Source: Hepsetus odoe (Eukaryota; Chordata; Actinopteri; Characiformes; Hepsetidae). From it: a stretch of DNA of 64,000 bases. Shown here one piece after another: positions 45,939 to 56,778 of the stretch (the first letter of the stretch is position 1; every line of letters begins with the position of its first letter). The DNA is taken from NCBI GenBank assembly GCA_017165825.1, contig CM029370.1, forward strand, positions 29,715,046 to 29,779,045, written 5' to 3'. A model generated the notes under the pieces. That model did not search any database and was not told the DNA's origin. It worked only from the letters and a program-made list of their open reading frames with translations. A program made the position numbers and the translations under genes.

Positions 45939-48900
45939 TCACCTCTTCTTCGGGGCTTGAGCGGTGCGGGGAGGAGTGACGGGACGGCCTGAGTTCACTC
46001 CCCCGTACTGATACTTGGCCTTCTTCTCCGACGGTTTCAGGATCTGGATTTCAAGAAATTGATTCTTATTATTATTATTTATTATTAAATTGGCACAGAT
46101 TTGACTTTTTTTTTTTTTTTTTTTTTTTTAAATCGAGTACTAGGAGTTTCCAAAGAATTCACAATGACCTACAGGGAGTCACTCCAGAATCAGACTGGAT
46201 AAACATCATTAGAGTCTTCTGTGAATGTCAGACTGTAAACTCTACATCAAACTGGATTAAATTCACTGCATAATTGTTACTATCAGACTGAAAAGAACTG
46301 CATTCATTATATTTATACTGGATTAAAATCAGTTCATAACTACTACCATGAAAACACACACTACATTCATACTGGATTAAAACATTCTCAAAAAAAAAAA
46401 AAAAAAAAAAAAAAGATCTCTGACTAAAACCCACTCACTGACCATTACTACTGGATTAAAATCATTACTCATCACTATTCTACTGTAAACCAAGCTCTGA
46501 AAAATCACACCGGATTATATTTACAATTACCGGTGTAAAAATGACACGTTTCAGATTCATACTGGATTAAAAACTGCCCACAATCATTACCATAAGACAG
46601 TAAAAGTAACATCTCATTTATACAAGATTAAAAATTCTCCATGATGATGAATAGTAGACTAAAAAAAGACTCTACACACCAAGAACTCACACTGGATTTC
46701 ATAGATATATGTGTACCAGATTATTAAGGATTAAATCCAGTCCACCGTTATTCCCATCAGACCATCTAAACCCCACACTTCAGATTCACACTGGATTCAA
46801 ACCTCTAAAACTAACCAAACTTCACAAGAGCTTCAGACAGCACTGACCAACAACTGCCCACGTCTCGTAAACTCCGCTCTGAAACTTGAGGAAAAGGTTC
46901 TGAAGCTCATGGAGTTTGTAGTGTGTGAAAGAAGTGACGGCACACCGAGTGTGTATTTGTTTGTGTGCATTTACCTGGAAGGAGCACATGAGCGACTCGT
47001 CCACGCTCATCATGCCCCCTGCGTTGTCAAACTCCCCGCAGTAGTTCGGGGCGGAGAACAGCGTGACCAACTGCCGCTTGGCGAAAAACTCATAACCATC
47101 TTCAACCACCTGCGGAGATCATGACATCTTCATTTAGTTCACTGGAAAAATCTTTCACTTTTATTTCACGCTCAAAACGTTCAGCTCTCCTTCCTTCAGT
47201 TCTGAGATTATTTTATTCTCATCACAGAATAAACACTTCCACCTGCATGCTCGGCGACATGTTTAAAAGCCTGATGAAGTGATGGGATTAGGCCCCTCCC
47301 CTTCCCAGAATTCCTATTTTAGCAAATTGGCAGACATTGGAACTTGCAGCACGGTGTGTTTACATGAGCCGGACCAGCCCTGTTCCACCCACGGAGAACT
47401 ATTTAGACCCAAAAATAAATGGGCTCAGAATCAGTTCCCTACTCGAACCATAAAATGTGCGTTTTCCAAGCAGGAACTGTAGCATTGGGAGTTCAGCCCA
47501 CCAATTAAACTGGTGCAATATAATAAAACCACTGTTTAACCTGAAAGCACATCGGAGTCAATAATCAATCAGACTCGCTGACGCTGAATGTCGCACTGTT
47601 ATCTATGGACTAAAGTACAGACTACACCCACATTAATAACTCCCACGCCTTTGCACCCGTTTCTGATGTAACAGCACTTTTTAAACCACACTACGGGTTA
47701 AACATTTGCATGTTTAAAAATAAAAATTAACTTTACATGGTGTGAAGTGAAAGTGACTACACAAGGAACTGGCTCTTTGTATTTAACCCACACAGTTAGC
47801 AGTCATATCCAGTACCCGGGCAGCAGTGCTCTGGACGGTGCCTTGGTCTAGGGTACCTACTGGTCCGGGTCTGGAACCCACAAGCTTTCGATTAGGGGGT
47901 TTAATCCTGGAACAGATCCGTGCTGAAAGCCGATCAGGCTTGAGCTGATTAACCGATTCCCACCTGATGTGCTCTGCAGATGAGGTCCAGGTCATGGCGG
48001 TTGAGGAACTTGCTGACCACGTCAGCCCCGAAGGTGAAGGACACACCTCGGTCGTTCTCTCCCCAGCCCTGCACGTCTTTATCCGGATCTGACCAGAGCA
48101 GGTCACACAGCAGCCCTGAGAACAAAAAGGATTTATTTAGAGACACTAGTGAGAGTAGGGAGCAGCTTGAGGAGAACCTGGAGAGATGGAGATCTGCTCT
48201 AGAGAGGAGAGGAATGAAAGTGAGTAGGCCAAAGACAGAATACATGAGTGTGAATGAAAGGGAGGAAAGTGGAGTGGTGAGGATGGAGGGAGTAGAGGAG
48301 GTGAAGGTGAAGGAGTTTAAATACTTGGGATCAATAGTTCAGAGTAACGGCGAGTGTGGAAGAGAGGTGAAGAAGAGAGTGCAGGCAGGTTGGAATGGGT
48401 GGAGAAGAGTGGCTGGAGTGAACTGTGACAGACGGGTACCAGCAAGAGAGAAAGGGAAGGTTTACAGGACAGTAGTGAGACCAGCTATGTTATACAGGTT
48501 GGAGACGGTGGCACTGATGTAAAGACAGGAGGCGGAGCTGGAGGTGTCGGAGTTAAAGATGCTGAGATGTTCGTTGGGTGTGACGAGGATGGACAGGATT
48601 AGAAATGAGTATATTAGAGGGACAGATCAGGTTGGACGTTTTGGGGACGTCAGAGAAGCAAGGCTGCGTTGGTGTGGACGTGTCCAGAGGAGAGACGAGG
48701 ATTATATCGGGAGGAGGATGTTGAAGATGGAGTTGCCAGGACAGATGAAAAGAGGAAGGACAAAGAGGAGATTTATGGACGTGGTGAGAGAGGACATGTA
48801 GGTGGTCGGTTTGAAGGAGAAAGATGTAGAGGACCAGAAGAAATGGAGATGGAATGATCCGCTGTGGCGACCCCTAAATGGAAACAGCCGAAAGAAAAAG

Positions 48901-50838
48901 AAGAAGTTTGAAGGAAATGCTGAAGCACAGTACTCACCTGTGTCAGGGACGTCTGTGGGCCTCATGATGCGGCGAATCTGCTCCATAGACTGAAGATCAG
49001 GGGAAAGTCCTGCAGACAGAGAGAGACAGAGTGAGTAAAAAAGTGGATGGAAGAGGCCAAGCTTTCAGCACTGAGGAGTCCTAAAGTTTAATAGAGCAGA
49101 GTGTGAGGTGAACAGGTGAAGTGATGAGTGAGTGTGAGTTGGGGATGAACAGATGAAGTGGTGAAAGTAATAATAAGTAATATTAATGATTTGATCATTT
49201 TTCTCTTCATCCTCTTCTCCCAGCTGCTCCCATTATGGATCACGTCATCTCCATCTCTCCCAGTCCACTGCATCTTTCTCTTTCATCACGGATCTTCTCA
49301 CAGCGATGCTTTTGGAACAGTGATAAACCGGCACGTGCCGTTCCTGTGACGTCTGCAGCAGGACTTCGGAGGAGGAAGCTTCAGGTCCTGTTCAACCTTT
49401 GATGACGACCAGCAGTTAAAGAAAAGCTCCAGTTCTCTGGTTCAGGAGCTTCTGAGTAGAAGAACACCAGCGATGTCCTGTTTGAACCTGAATGTTTCAC
49501 CACTACTCACCTCCATGACAGCAGAAGATCTTCTCATCAATAATGGCCGCAATAGGCAGACAGTTAAAGCAGTCAGTGAAAGTCTTCCACAGCTTGATGT
49601 TGAACCTGCGCTTACCTACAAAACACAGGAGAACAAAACAGATCCGTGATCCAAAACGACTTCCGTCCCTTTCCCTTCATGGGTTCTGCTGGAAGCATGG
49701 TTCTCTGTGGGCTTTTTCTCAGGGACAGTATACATAATGATGTTTCCTGACCCGTATTTAAATTTAGAAACTGGCTAATGCGTTACTTTGTGGCCCCAAT
49801 TAGCAGGTAACTGCTCGACGCGGAGCCAGCCGAGATCCTTTCCCAACAAAACTGAAAACACACTGATGCTGAGAACTTGCTGGCTGATGAGAGCTTTTTG
49901 CAAATAAATTCATATACAGATCTCACAAACCATAAAAGCTCTGATATTTATTTAGAAATAAATATTTGCCCTCATTGAAGTGTGTGGGTTCCCCATTATG
50001 GTTGAACAATTTGGGAAAATTCTCTCATTGGAATTTTTATATTTTGATTGCAGTTTAATTGTAATTTTGAATATTTATTCTATAAAATTATAGCATATTC
50101 TATCAAATGTTTTAGATTTATTCTGCACATTTCTTCAGTTTTATCATTTGCTGTGCCTGACTGATCGGATTGCTCCAACATGAGGAAACCGACGCCTTCC
50201 TAACTCACACTCGTCGTAGAAGCCGTAGATGCGGTTGATGGAGGCGCACTCGTGGTTTCCGCGGAGCAGGAAGAAGTTTTCCGGGTATTTGATCTTGTAG
50301 GCCAGAAGCAGGCAGATGGTCTCCAAAGACTGCTTCCCTCGGTCCACGTAGTCTCCCAGAAACAGGTAATTGGCCTCTGGAGGAAACCCCCCGTACTCGA
50401 AGAGCCGCAGAAGGTCAGTGTACTGACCGTGGATGTCCCCTACAGATCCACGCACAGGACGTACAAAAACAAACAAACAAAAAAACAGATCAAGGATCGA
50501 AAGTTACTCTTATCCCGCATCCATCTTGGTTCCTGCTGGAAAAATCAACAAAAATCAAAAGGGCAGTGCTCCAGAGGTACCCTTGATCAAGTTACTGTCC
50601 CCATCACTGCTCCTCGGGTGCTGAATATGGCTGCCCTCCACTGGACGGTAGGTTAAATACAGAGGAAGCCTTTTGTTTTGTGTGTGCTGTGGGGCGGCAC
50701 GGTGGTGAAGCGGGTAGCACTGTCGCCTCTCGGTAAGAAGGTTCTGCGTCTGATTCCCAGGCGGGACAGTTCAGGTCTTTTCTGTGTGGGGTTTGCATGT
50801 TCTCCCTGTGTCCGGATTTCCTCCAGGACGTGCATGTT

Positions 50839-50875
<37 letters not shown>

Positions 50876-53800
50876 TTTCACAATGACAAAATACCTCATT
50901 TCCATCTGGAAACCCACTTTTCAGGTTCCTAAACTATTTATTTTTGGTTCAAACTGTGTGCCAGACCTGAACGGAGCCGGCTCTCTCTCTGTAGAAGAGG
51001 ACGGTCTCTCAGAGACAGGACACATAACGATGCTTCCTGACCCAAATTTAAAATTAGAACCTGGGTAATGCTGTACTTTGTGGCGCCAATTAGCAGCTAA
51101 CGATGACACACAGGAGGAAAACCCCCATCCTGGGACAGCCACAGCGGGTCAGCGCACTGACCATGGACGTCCCCTTCAAAACAAAGGGAACACGCCCCAG
51201 TGAAGGATAAAAGGAGTAAAACTGGGTAAACTGAAACTTATTTCGTATAAGTTTTGAAACATCTCAAAGTGAAAGTGACTTTTGGTGATTGTGAGCACAG
51301 CACACAGTGAACCCCAACCAAACACATCCTCTGCATTCATCACACGTCCAGCAGGGGGTAGACATATCCAGCACCCAGGAGCGGTGACAGTACCTTGCGC
51401 AAGGGAACCTCAGGTCAACCTACTGGACCTTCCGATCTTGGGGCCTCGTCCCAAAACCCTGAGTTCCATTTAGCGAACGTTTAAAACGTTTAGTTGTATT
51501 TTGTTTTGCCCAGATGTTTGAGCACCTCTGCATGTTTCTAAACTGTATTTTGTGATTATTTTCATTTCTCCCACCCAAACCCTTTCCTCTCAGGCTTGAG
51601 GCGCTGTCTCAAAACCAGCACTTGGAAATCAATATGTGGCTTCATCCCAAAAACGCTGTGGATTTTAGCCCTGGCGGCCAAAAAAGAGCAAAATATGTGC
51701 TGCATTAATAGAACGGAGCTTAAACCCCGTAAAGTGCTGGGAGATATAGAAAAGGGAGTGGTGAGCGAGGGAGTGTGGGAGGAGGTTTGAACCAACACTG
51801 ACCACAGATCTTCAGCGGCGCCTCCAGCTCCAGCAGGATGGGCTGGCTCAGGAAGATCTCCCGGGACTTTATACACAGCCCTCGCACCTCCGCCTCCGTC
51901 ATCTGCACCGTCTTCCCTGGCCTGCATCCTCGCACTGAAACGGCAGCGGAGAACAAAGTCATTCACCGTCACACGGAGAGGAGTCGTGCTGTCTGCCTGT
52001 GAAGCCTCCAGCACGACTCCCGCAGTCCGATGTGGGCAGATCTTTCCAAAATTGACTTCAGAACTAGTTCTCTTATTCTTTCCCAAAGTCGTGATGACTG
52101 CCTCACAAATTTCTCTCACAATGAAACTCTTACGGACATTCGTTTAATATCAGATCGGCGGGACGTTCGGGGTCAGATCAGGTCGGGTTATTGGTTGTGT
52201 GTGTTAAAGCGTGTTGGATGAGATGAACCAGTTAACGTTCTTCTCGTTAGGATCGCAAGTAAATAAAGTAAATACAAGCAAGATGAGAAAATAACATGAA
52301 GTTAAATGAGACATCACAACAAAAAAAGAAAAAAGCCTTTGTCTTGCAGTGCATATAAAAATATTGTAACAATTGTGTGTGTGTGCAGAAGAAATATACA
52401 TACAAATATAAACACAAAGACTGGAGTGGTGAAGATGATCCCTTCATCCTCTCCAATCTGGTAAAAAATGATCTGTCAGATTATCTTCAGGACAGGTGGG
52501 AATCAGCTGCAAAGTAATAAAGCTGATCAATATTTATTCTAAACCAATCAGGATAGTGTCCTAGTTCTCGGAGATTTAGTCTGGTGTTCGCACCAGGACT
52601 CTGCGCCGATCTTCCCACCAGACCATCTGGCACTAAGCAGTGCCAAGCGTGAAATGATCTCAGACTCTTAAATAAATGCAGATAAAAGCCAGTCGGATGG
52701 CAAGTGGACGTCGCTGCCATGATGGTCTCGTTCCAACTGGGACAGAGGAGCAAACACCTCCCTCCCTCCTGTCCTACAAACTTTAAATCCCAGAAATGAA
52801 CTTTACAGCCTCTTTACAGCATGGAAGCTGTTCTGGTTCTGTTCTGGTTATTCAGAGCCGAGACTCAAGACAACAAAGAAGAACCTTTTCTGGAAACGTT
52901 AATGTTGCTCCAAATGGCACGTTGTAGACTCCAAAATTATTTTATTTTATTAGCTTGGTATTAATGGATGAAAATAGCATGAAGAAAAACACACAGGCAA
53001 GGTTTAGATCCGCCACAGCCTGGATTAGACCAGCCACGGCCTGGACTGGATCAGCCACGGCCTGGGTTAGACCAGCCACGGCCTGGGTTAGACCAGCCAC
53101 GGCCTGGGTTAGACCAGCCACGGCCTGGACTGGACCAGCCACGACCTGGGTTTGATCAGACATAGCCTGGATTAATTCAGTTAAAGCTAGTTTTAGCTCA
53201 GTCAGGATTACCCCAGACAAGATGTCAATTGTGTATGTAAATTATTAGTGCCGTTTGGTTTTTGTGTACTAGCTGGGACCCCAGGAGGAGCTGCTGCTCC
53301 TAACAGACAGACAGACAGACAGACAAATAAATCAATCAATAAATAAAATCAGTTTCAACCAAACACACAAACATTCCCGAAACTGTAGATCCCACACAGC
53401 TGAAATGAACGTCTTGCCCAGGAGAACTTTTCCATCGTAAAGTCATTAAAAGGGTGCTGGTGTTCTAGTGGTGGTTCTTGTCTATGGTCCTGTGGCTCAA
53501 GAGGTCCCAGGTTCAATCCCACCTGCAGCACTACCACCACTGGGTCCCTGAGACCCTGAACCCTGAGTGTCCAGGGGGACTGTCCCTGTAATCAGGACGT
53601 GTTAGTCGCTCTGGATAAGAGCGTCTGATAAATGCTGTAAATGTAAATGTACTGAAACCAGAGGTGGAACATTCAGGTCCAGACAGCTTCCGATCCGCTC
53701 CAGGATTTCCTTCCAGCTGAACGGACACCCCCTGCTGGCGGCCTGAGCTCATCGCTGAAACCAGGCGGTCGGAGAGAAATCCCGGAGCGGATTCTCCTTT

Positions 53801-54190
53801 TCTGGATCCAATCTTTCCCATCTCGGTTTAAACTAAACCCAAAGCGACACCAAGAGTGCCGGACCAGAACCCGAATGCCCTGCTTTATATTTTAAACCCC
53901 AAACACCACAGCCAGCCTTCATATTTGGGTTTTAAGAAGACTGTTTTCCACACGGAAATGCCGGCTAAACTGATGCTCTTTGCTAACGGCAGCTCGGCTG
54001 GTCACCTCAGGCTGATTAAACAGGAGAAAAACGGCCAAATTCACAGTTAGACGAAAAACAGCGACCGCCTTTATCTGCCGCGATTTCTTGACAGCACATT
54101 CAGTCTAAAAACCGGAGAAAAAAGCGGATTTTTTTTACCTTCCAGCAGCCTGGAGATCAGACTGTCAACATTCAGCTCCCCCTCCGCCAT
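45939..54190 (-). CDS. ppp1cb: Protein phosphatase 1 catalytic subunit beta
   Basis: Catalytic subunit of PP1, a metal-dependent Ser/Thr phosphatase steered by regulatory subunits to myosin, glycogen, chromosomes and cell-cycle targets. Exons: 54190-54139, 51934-51803, 50439-50209, 49615-49511, 49009-48938, 48115-47964, 47109-46975, 46043-45939. They total 984 nt (327 aa, the normal PPP1CB length). PPP-family motifs are GDIHGQ, GDYVDRG and RGNHECASI, with SAPNYCGEFDNAGG near the C-terminus. The isoform is set by the ends: MAEGELNVDSLISRLLE and KAKYQYGGVNSGRPVTPPRT ending PKKR are beta-type, not alpha or gamma. The TPPR threonine is the usual inhibitory CDK site. All borders are GT-AG. Intron 5 is almost wholly a LINE, and a 33-bp tandem array lies just upstream of the start. 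Confidence 0.97.
46140..46810. repeat. Degenerate tandem repeat in last ppp1cb intron
   Basis: ACTGGATTAAA-type marks recur about every 50-80 bases (near 46192, 46249, 46318, 46370, 46450, 46560, 46690 and 46790), separated by variants of CATAACTACTACCATCAGAC. Homopolymer runs T(about 23) at 46107-46129 and A(about 24) at 46390-46413 lie next to or inside it. Confidence 0.6.
47742..47905 (-). mobile_element. Degenerate SINE (family S)
   Basis: GTGAAGTGAAAGTGACTACA, GGTCTAGGGTACCTACTGGT and GGTCTGGAACCCACAAGCTT are recognisable. It is more diverged than the other copies and lies in a ppp1cb intron. Confidence 0.6.
48138..48908 (+). mobile_element. Non-LTR retrotransposon fragment filling ppp1cb intron 5
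   Basis: Plus-strand frames read EQLEENLERWRSALERRGMK, REVKKRVQAGWNGWRRVAGV, RIRNEYIRGTDQVGRFGD and LRWCGRVQRRDEDYIGRRML. The 3' end CTGTGGCGACCCCTAAATGG is followed by AAGAAAAAGAAGAAG. It is 5'-truncated and frame-broken, and antisense to ppp1cb. It is the best-preserved copy of the family at 1222. Confidence 0.85.
50561..50903 (+). mobile_element. SINE (family S) fragment interrupted by a DANA-type SINE
   Basis: Family-S body at 50570-50690 (GGTACCCTTGATCAAGTTAC to TTAAATACAGAGG). Then a different tRNA-derived SINE starts at 50691, GGGGCGGCACGGTGGTGAAG, with CTGATTCCCAGGCGGGACAG and GTGTGGGGTTTGCATGTTCT, the conserved core of fish DANA/HE1-type SINEs. It ends in a (TG)n run at about 50837-50872. 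The family-S end TTTCACAATGACAAA then resumes. Confidence 0.72.
51265..51460 (-). mobile_element. SINE (family S), degenerate
   Basis: CAAAGTGAAAGTGACTTTTG, ACACAGTGAACCCCAACCAA, GTCCAGCAGGGGGTAGACAT and CTTGCGCAAGGGAACCTCAG. The head end is poor. It lies in a ppp1cb intron. Confidence 0.7.
53014..53175. repeat. 21-bp minisatellite in ppp1cb intron 1
   Basis: About seven or eight units of GGCCTGGGTTAGACCAGCCA C, with edges decaying to CATAGCCTGGATTAATTCAG. The unit is a multiple of three and open in frames on both strands (repeating VRPATAW or AVAGLTQ), so the open frames here are artefacts. Confidence 0.85.
53303..53347. repeat. (ACAG)n / (AAAT)n microsatellite
   Basis: ACAGACAGACAGACAGACAG followed by AATAAATCAATCAATAAATA, in ppp1cb intron 1. 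Confidence 0.8.
53459..53652 (+). mobile_element. tRNA-derived SINE with L2-type 3' tail
   Basis: The head is TGTTCTAGTGGTGGTTCTTG (box A region), then CCCAGGTTCAATCCCACCTG (box B). The 3' end GCTCTGGATAAGAGCGTCTG and ATAAATGCTGTAAATGTAAA is shared with the L2 element at 6842. SINEs with such a tail are thought to use the LINE's reverse transcriptase. It lies in ppp1cb intron 1. Confidence 0.82.
53726..53744 (-). promoter_or_regulatory. CTCF-like motif
   Basis: The minus strand reads GCCGCCAGCAGGGGGTGT, close to the consensus core CCASYAGRKGGC. It is not inside a recognised SINE and lies about 450 bases 5' of the ppp1cb start codon. Binding is inference. Confidence 0.4.
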
Positions 54191-54230
54191 TTCACCACAA
54201 GCGGCGATCCCAGAGTCAGCCTAGAGAGGG

Positions 54231-54383
54231 CGCCAAAGACAACACACTGCAACCGACAGGGGGCGCCAAACCCAACACACTGCAACCGACAGGGGGCGCC
54301 AAACCCAACACACTGCAACCGACAGGGGGCGCCAAAGACAACACACTGCAACCGACAGGGGGCGCCAAACCCAACACACTGCA
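54231..54383. repeat. 33-bp tandem array upstream of ppp1cb, about 4.6 units
   Basis: The unit is GCCAAACCCAACACACTGCA plus ACCGACAGGGGGC. CCGACAGGGGGCGCC occurs four times at 33-base spacing (near 54254, 54287, 54320, 54353). The first unit starts 41 bases before the ppp1cb ATG, so the array is probably in the 5' UTR or core promoter. Two unit variants alternate (CAAAGACAAC and CAAACCCAAC). Confidence 0.9.
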
Positions 54384-55828
54384 CTGGGGTCCACAGTGTT
54401 GACACAGGTTATTATAATCAGTTTATACACAGTATTATCTTATCATAGAATTTTATTACCCAATTAATGCGGTTATACAGATATTTATTTTGGAAATACA
54501 CAAGTTACATATGATTTTATGACCGAATAATCTGTTTACACAACGTACAAAATATATGAGTCTCAATGTATTAATCTCTTAATATTGGAACAAATATAAG
54601 TTCACTTGCTGTATTCAGTGTAGCCTTTAGATACCTGTATTTTGATACTTATAAATATTTGTTTAATACTTCCAACATTTCCCCCCAAATATCTCTCCTT
54701 TCTTCCATTTTCAGAACAGACTCCTCACTTCAGTCTGAACATCTGAGTTCTCCTCCATCATCTTTATCCTCCATCACCTTCCCACCATCCAGACCGTCTC
54801 AGACTAAAGGGACACAAACACAGAAGAGACGTCCCTCTGTGTGTCCATCGGTGCAGGACAGAGTGGAGGAGAGTGAGAGAGAGGACAGGGAGAGTGGACG
54901 GTGGAGTTCAGGGTGTGTGGAGTGTGTGTCCGTGATGGAGAACTAGTAGAGACGGTGATGAAAGTGAAGCGGTGAAGTTCATGTGGATTATTTTCAGTAG
55001 ATTGTTTTTATTGGAGTTGAAGTTCGAGGCTTTAATAGTCTTTAATTCTATTAATATGGAGTGAGATTCAGTTCACTTTCAGCACAGACAGACGCTCCAG
55101 ACGTCCTTCAGAGGAGACACGTCTCACTCTACACTCTCAGTACACTCCTGTACTTTTACTTTACACTCTCAGTACACTCCTGAACTTTTTACTTGGACTG
55201 AGAAAAGTCATTGAATCAGTATTTCTGCTTTTAGCAAATCTCAAAGGTCTGTTCTTCTAATGGAGGAGAGAAGCGGAGGCTTTTTCAATGTCTGTAAAGT
55301 TATTTTATATCTACATTTTACAATATTGGCATATTTAAATTGGAGGAATTTAAGAAAAATCTAATCTTGCAAATCATTGTCAACATTTAGAACTTAAACC
55401 TCAATCAGAAAATTACTTTATAAATAGACTTTACTAAAAATACTATAGAAATACTATTTTTAAAAAATGAAATACCAAAATGAAAACAATTTCTTTTAGA
55501 TATTTCACACAAATGATTCCACTATTGATTAAATGAAGAGTCATTATGAGGAGAAAACATTTATTCTTCATCATCTGTTTTTGCATAAAATGGACCTTTT
55601 TATTCAAATAAGTAAAATAAAATAAACACTTTACAGCACTGCAGGAAGGTACAGCTGATAAATGTTCTCATATGATACATATTATAGTTCTGTGATCTCA
55701 TTATATAATCTGCAGTATTTCCAACCAAATCAAATTAGGGTTTTGGAGGCGGCGGAGAGTCACGAGGTTAATTGGACGACCTGAATTCCCTGAGACTCCG
55801 ATGATGCTCGAACAACAATAGAAAAACA
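54384..55828. other. Spacer between ppp1cb (5' end) and plb1 (3' end)
   Basis: Mostly A/T-rich. Near 55125-55190 a duplicated TACACTCTCAGTACACTCCT is visible. The plb1 3' UTR should occupy the right part; TTTATT (AATAAA on minus) occurs several times near 55560-55600. An open frame at 54659-54946 has no recognisable domain. Confidence 0.5.
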
Positions 55829-56747
55829 CTAAAGTCTGGATCTTTTCAGCTCATTCTCTTTGGGCTCTTTCATAGTTTTCACTTTCTTAATCCTCCACCA
55901 CATCAGAAGCCATGTGATCCCCCAGCCGAGGAGCAAACCAGTGACCCCAAACACGACGGGCACCCACATGGGCACTGCGGACGGGCAGGGGGGCGGTGAG
56001 GGGGGGGCAGGAAGGCTGTTCATTCTGGTGTAAATAAACGGCTGACCCTGGGGGGGGAAAACAGGCATTGTGAGCAATGAGCCTGGTATTTTAAACCTAT
56101 TAAAAAAATAAATAAATAAATATATATATATTTACATTTTAACACTCATTTTTATTTTTTTATTTTTATTTTTTTTATTTTATTTTTCATTTTTATAGAA
56201 ATAAAAACAAAAATGTAATGTAATTTATACTGAGACAAAAAGAGTAGAAAACAAAATGCACATATCCCCTTTGACTGCTTTTATTTTAAAAATGGTAATA
56301 AATTTAGATCAATTTATTATAATTAAATTTACTTATTTTATAACATTTGCAAAACTATAATCTGCATGACTCTCACTTTATTGGACAGCACAAGACTTTT
56401 ATGTGCATATTTTTTTTCACAATTTCACGTACAGATAACAGATTTTATGCCGAATTAGTAAAAAATGTTTGAATTTTTATTACTTACCCTCAGTTAAATG
56501 TCTTGTTAAAGTTTATTATTTTATTTCTAAATTGTTAAATAATATAAAGTTTTTGGACTTTGGACAGGTGCAACACTGTCCCTGCTCTGTCTCATTGGGA
56601 AGGAGTATATTAGAGGGACAGCTCAGGTTGGACAATTTGGAGACAACGTCAGAGAAGCGAGACTGTGAAAATGAAAACAATGAAGGACATGTCCAGAGGA
56701 GAGATGAGGAGTATATCGGTTGAAGGATGTTGAGGATGGAGCAGAAG

Positions 56748-56778
<31 letters not shown>

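Noticed and set aside
47980..48801. 180- and 85-residue frames inside ppp1cb
   Set aside because: They are LINE ORF2 fragments, antisense to the gene; the first starts within the reverse complement of exon 6.
45939..54190. Assignment as ppp1ca or ppp1cc
   Set aside because: The N-terminus and the TPPR-PKKR C-terminus are of the beta isoform.
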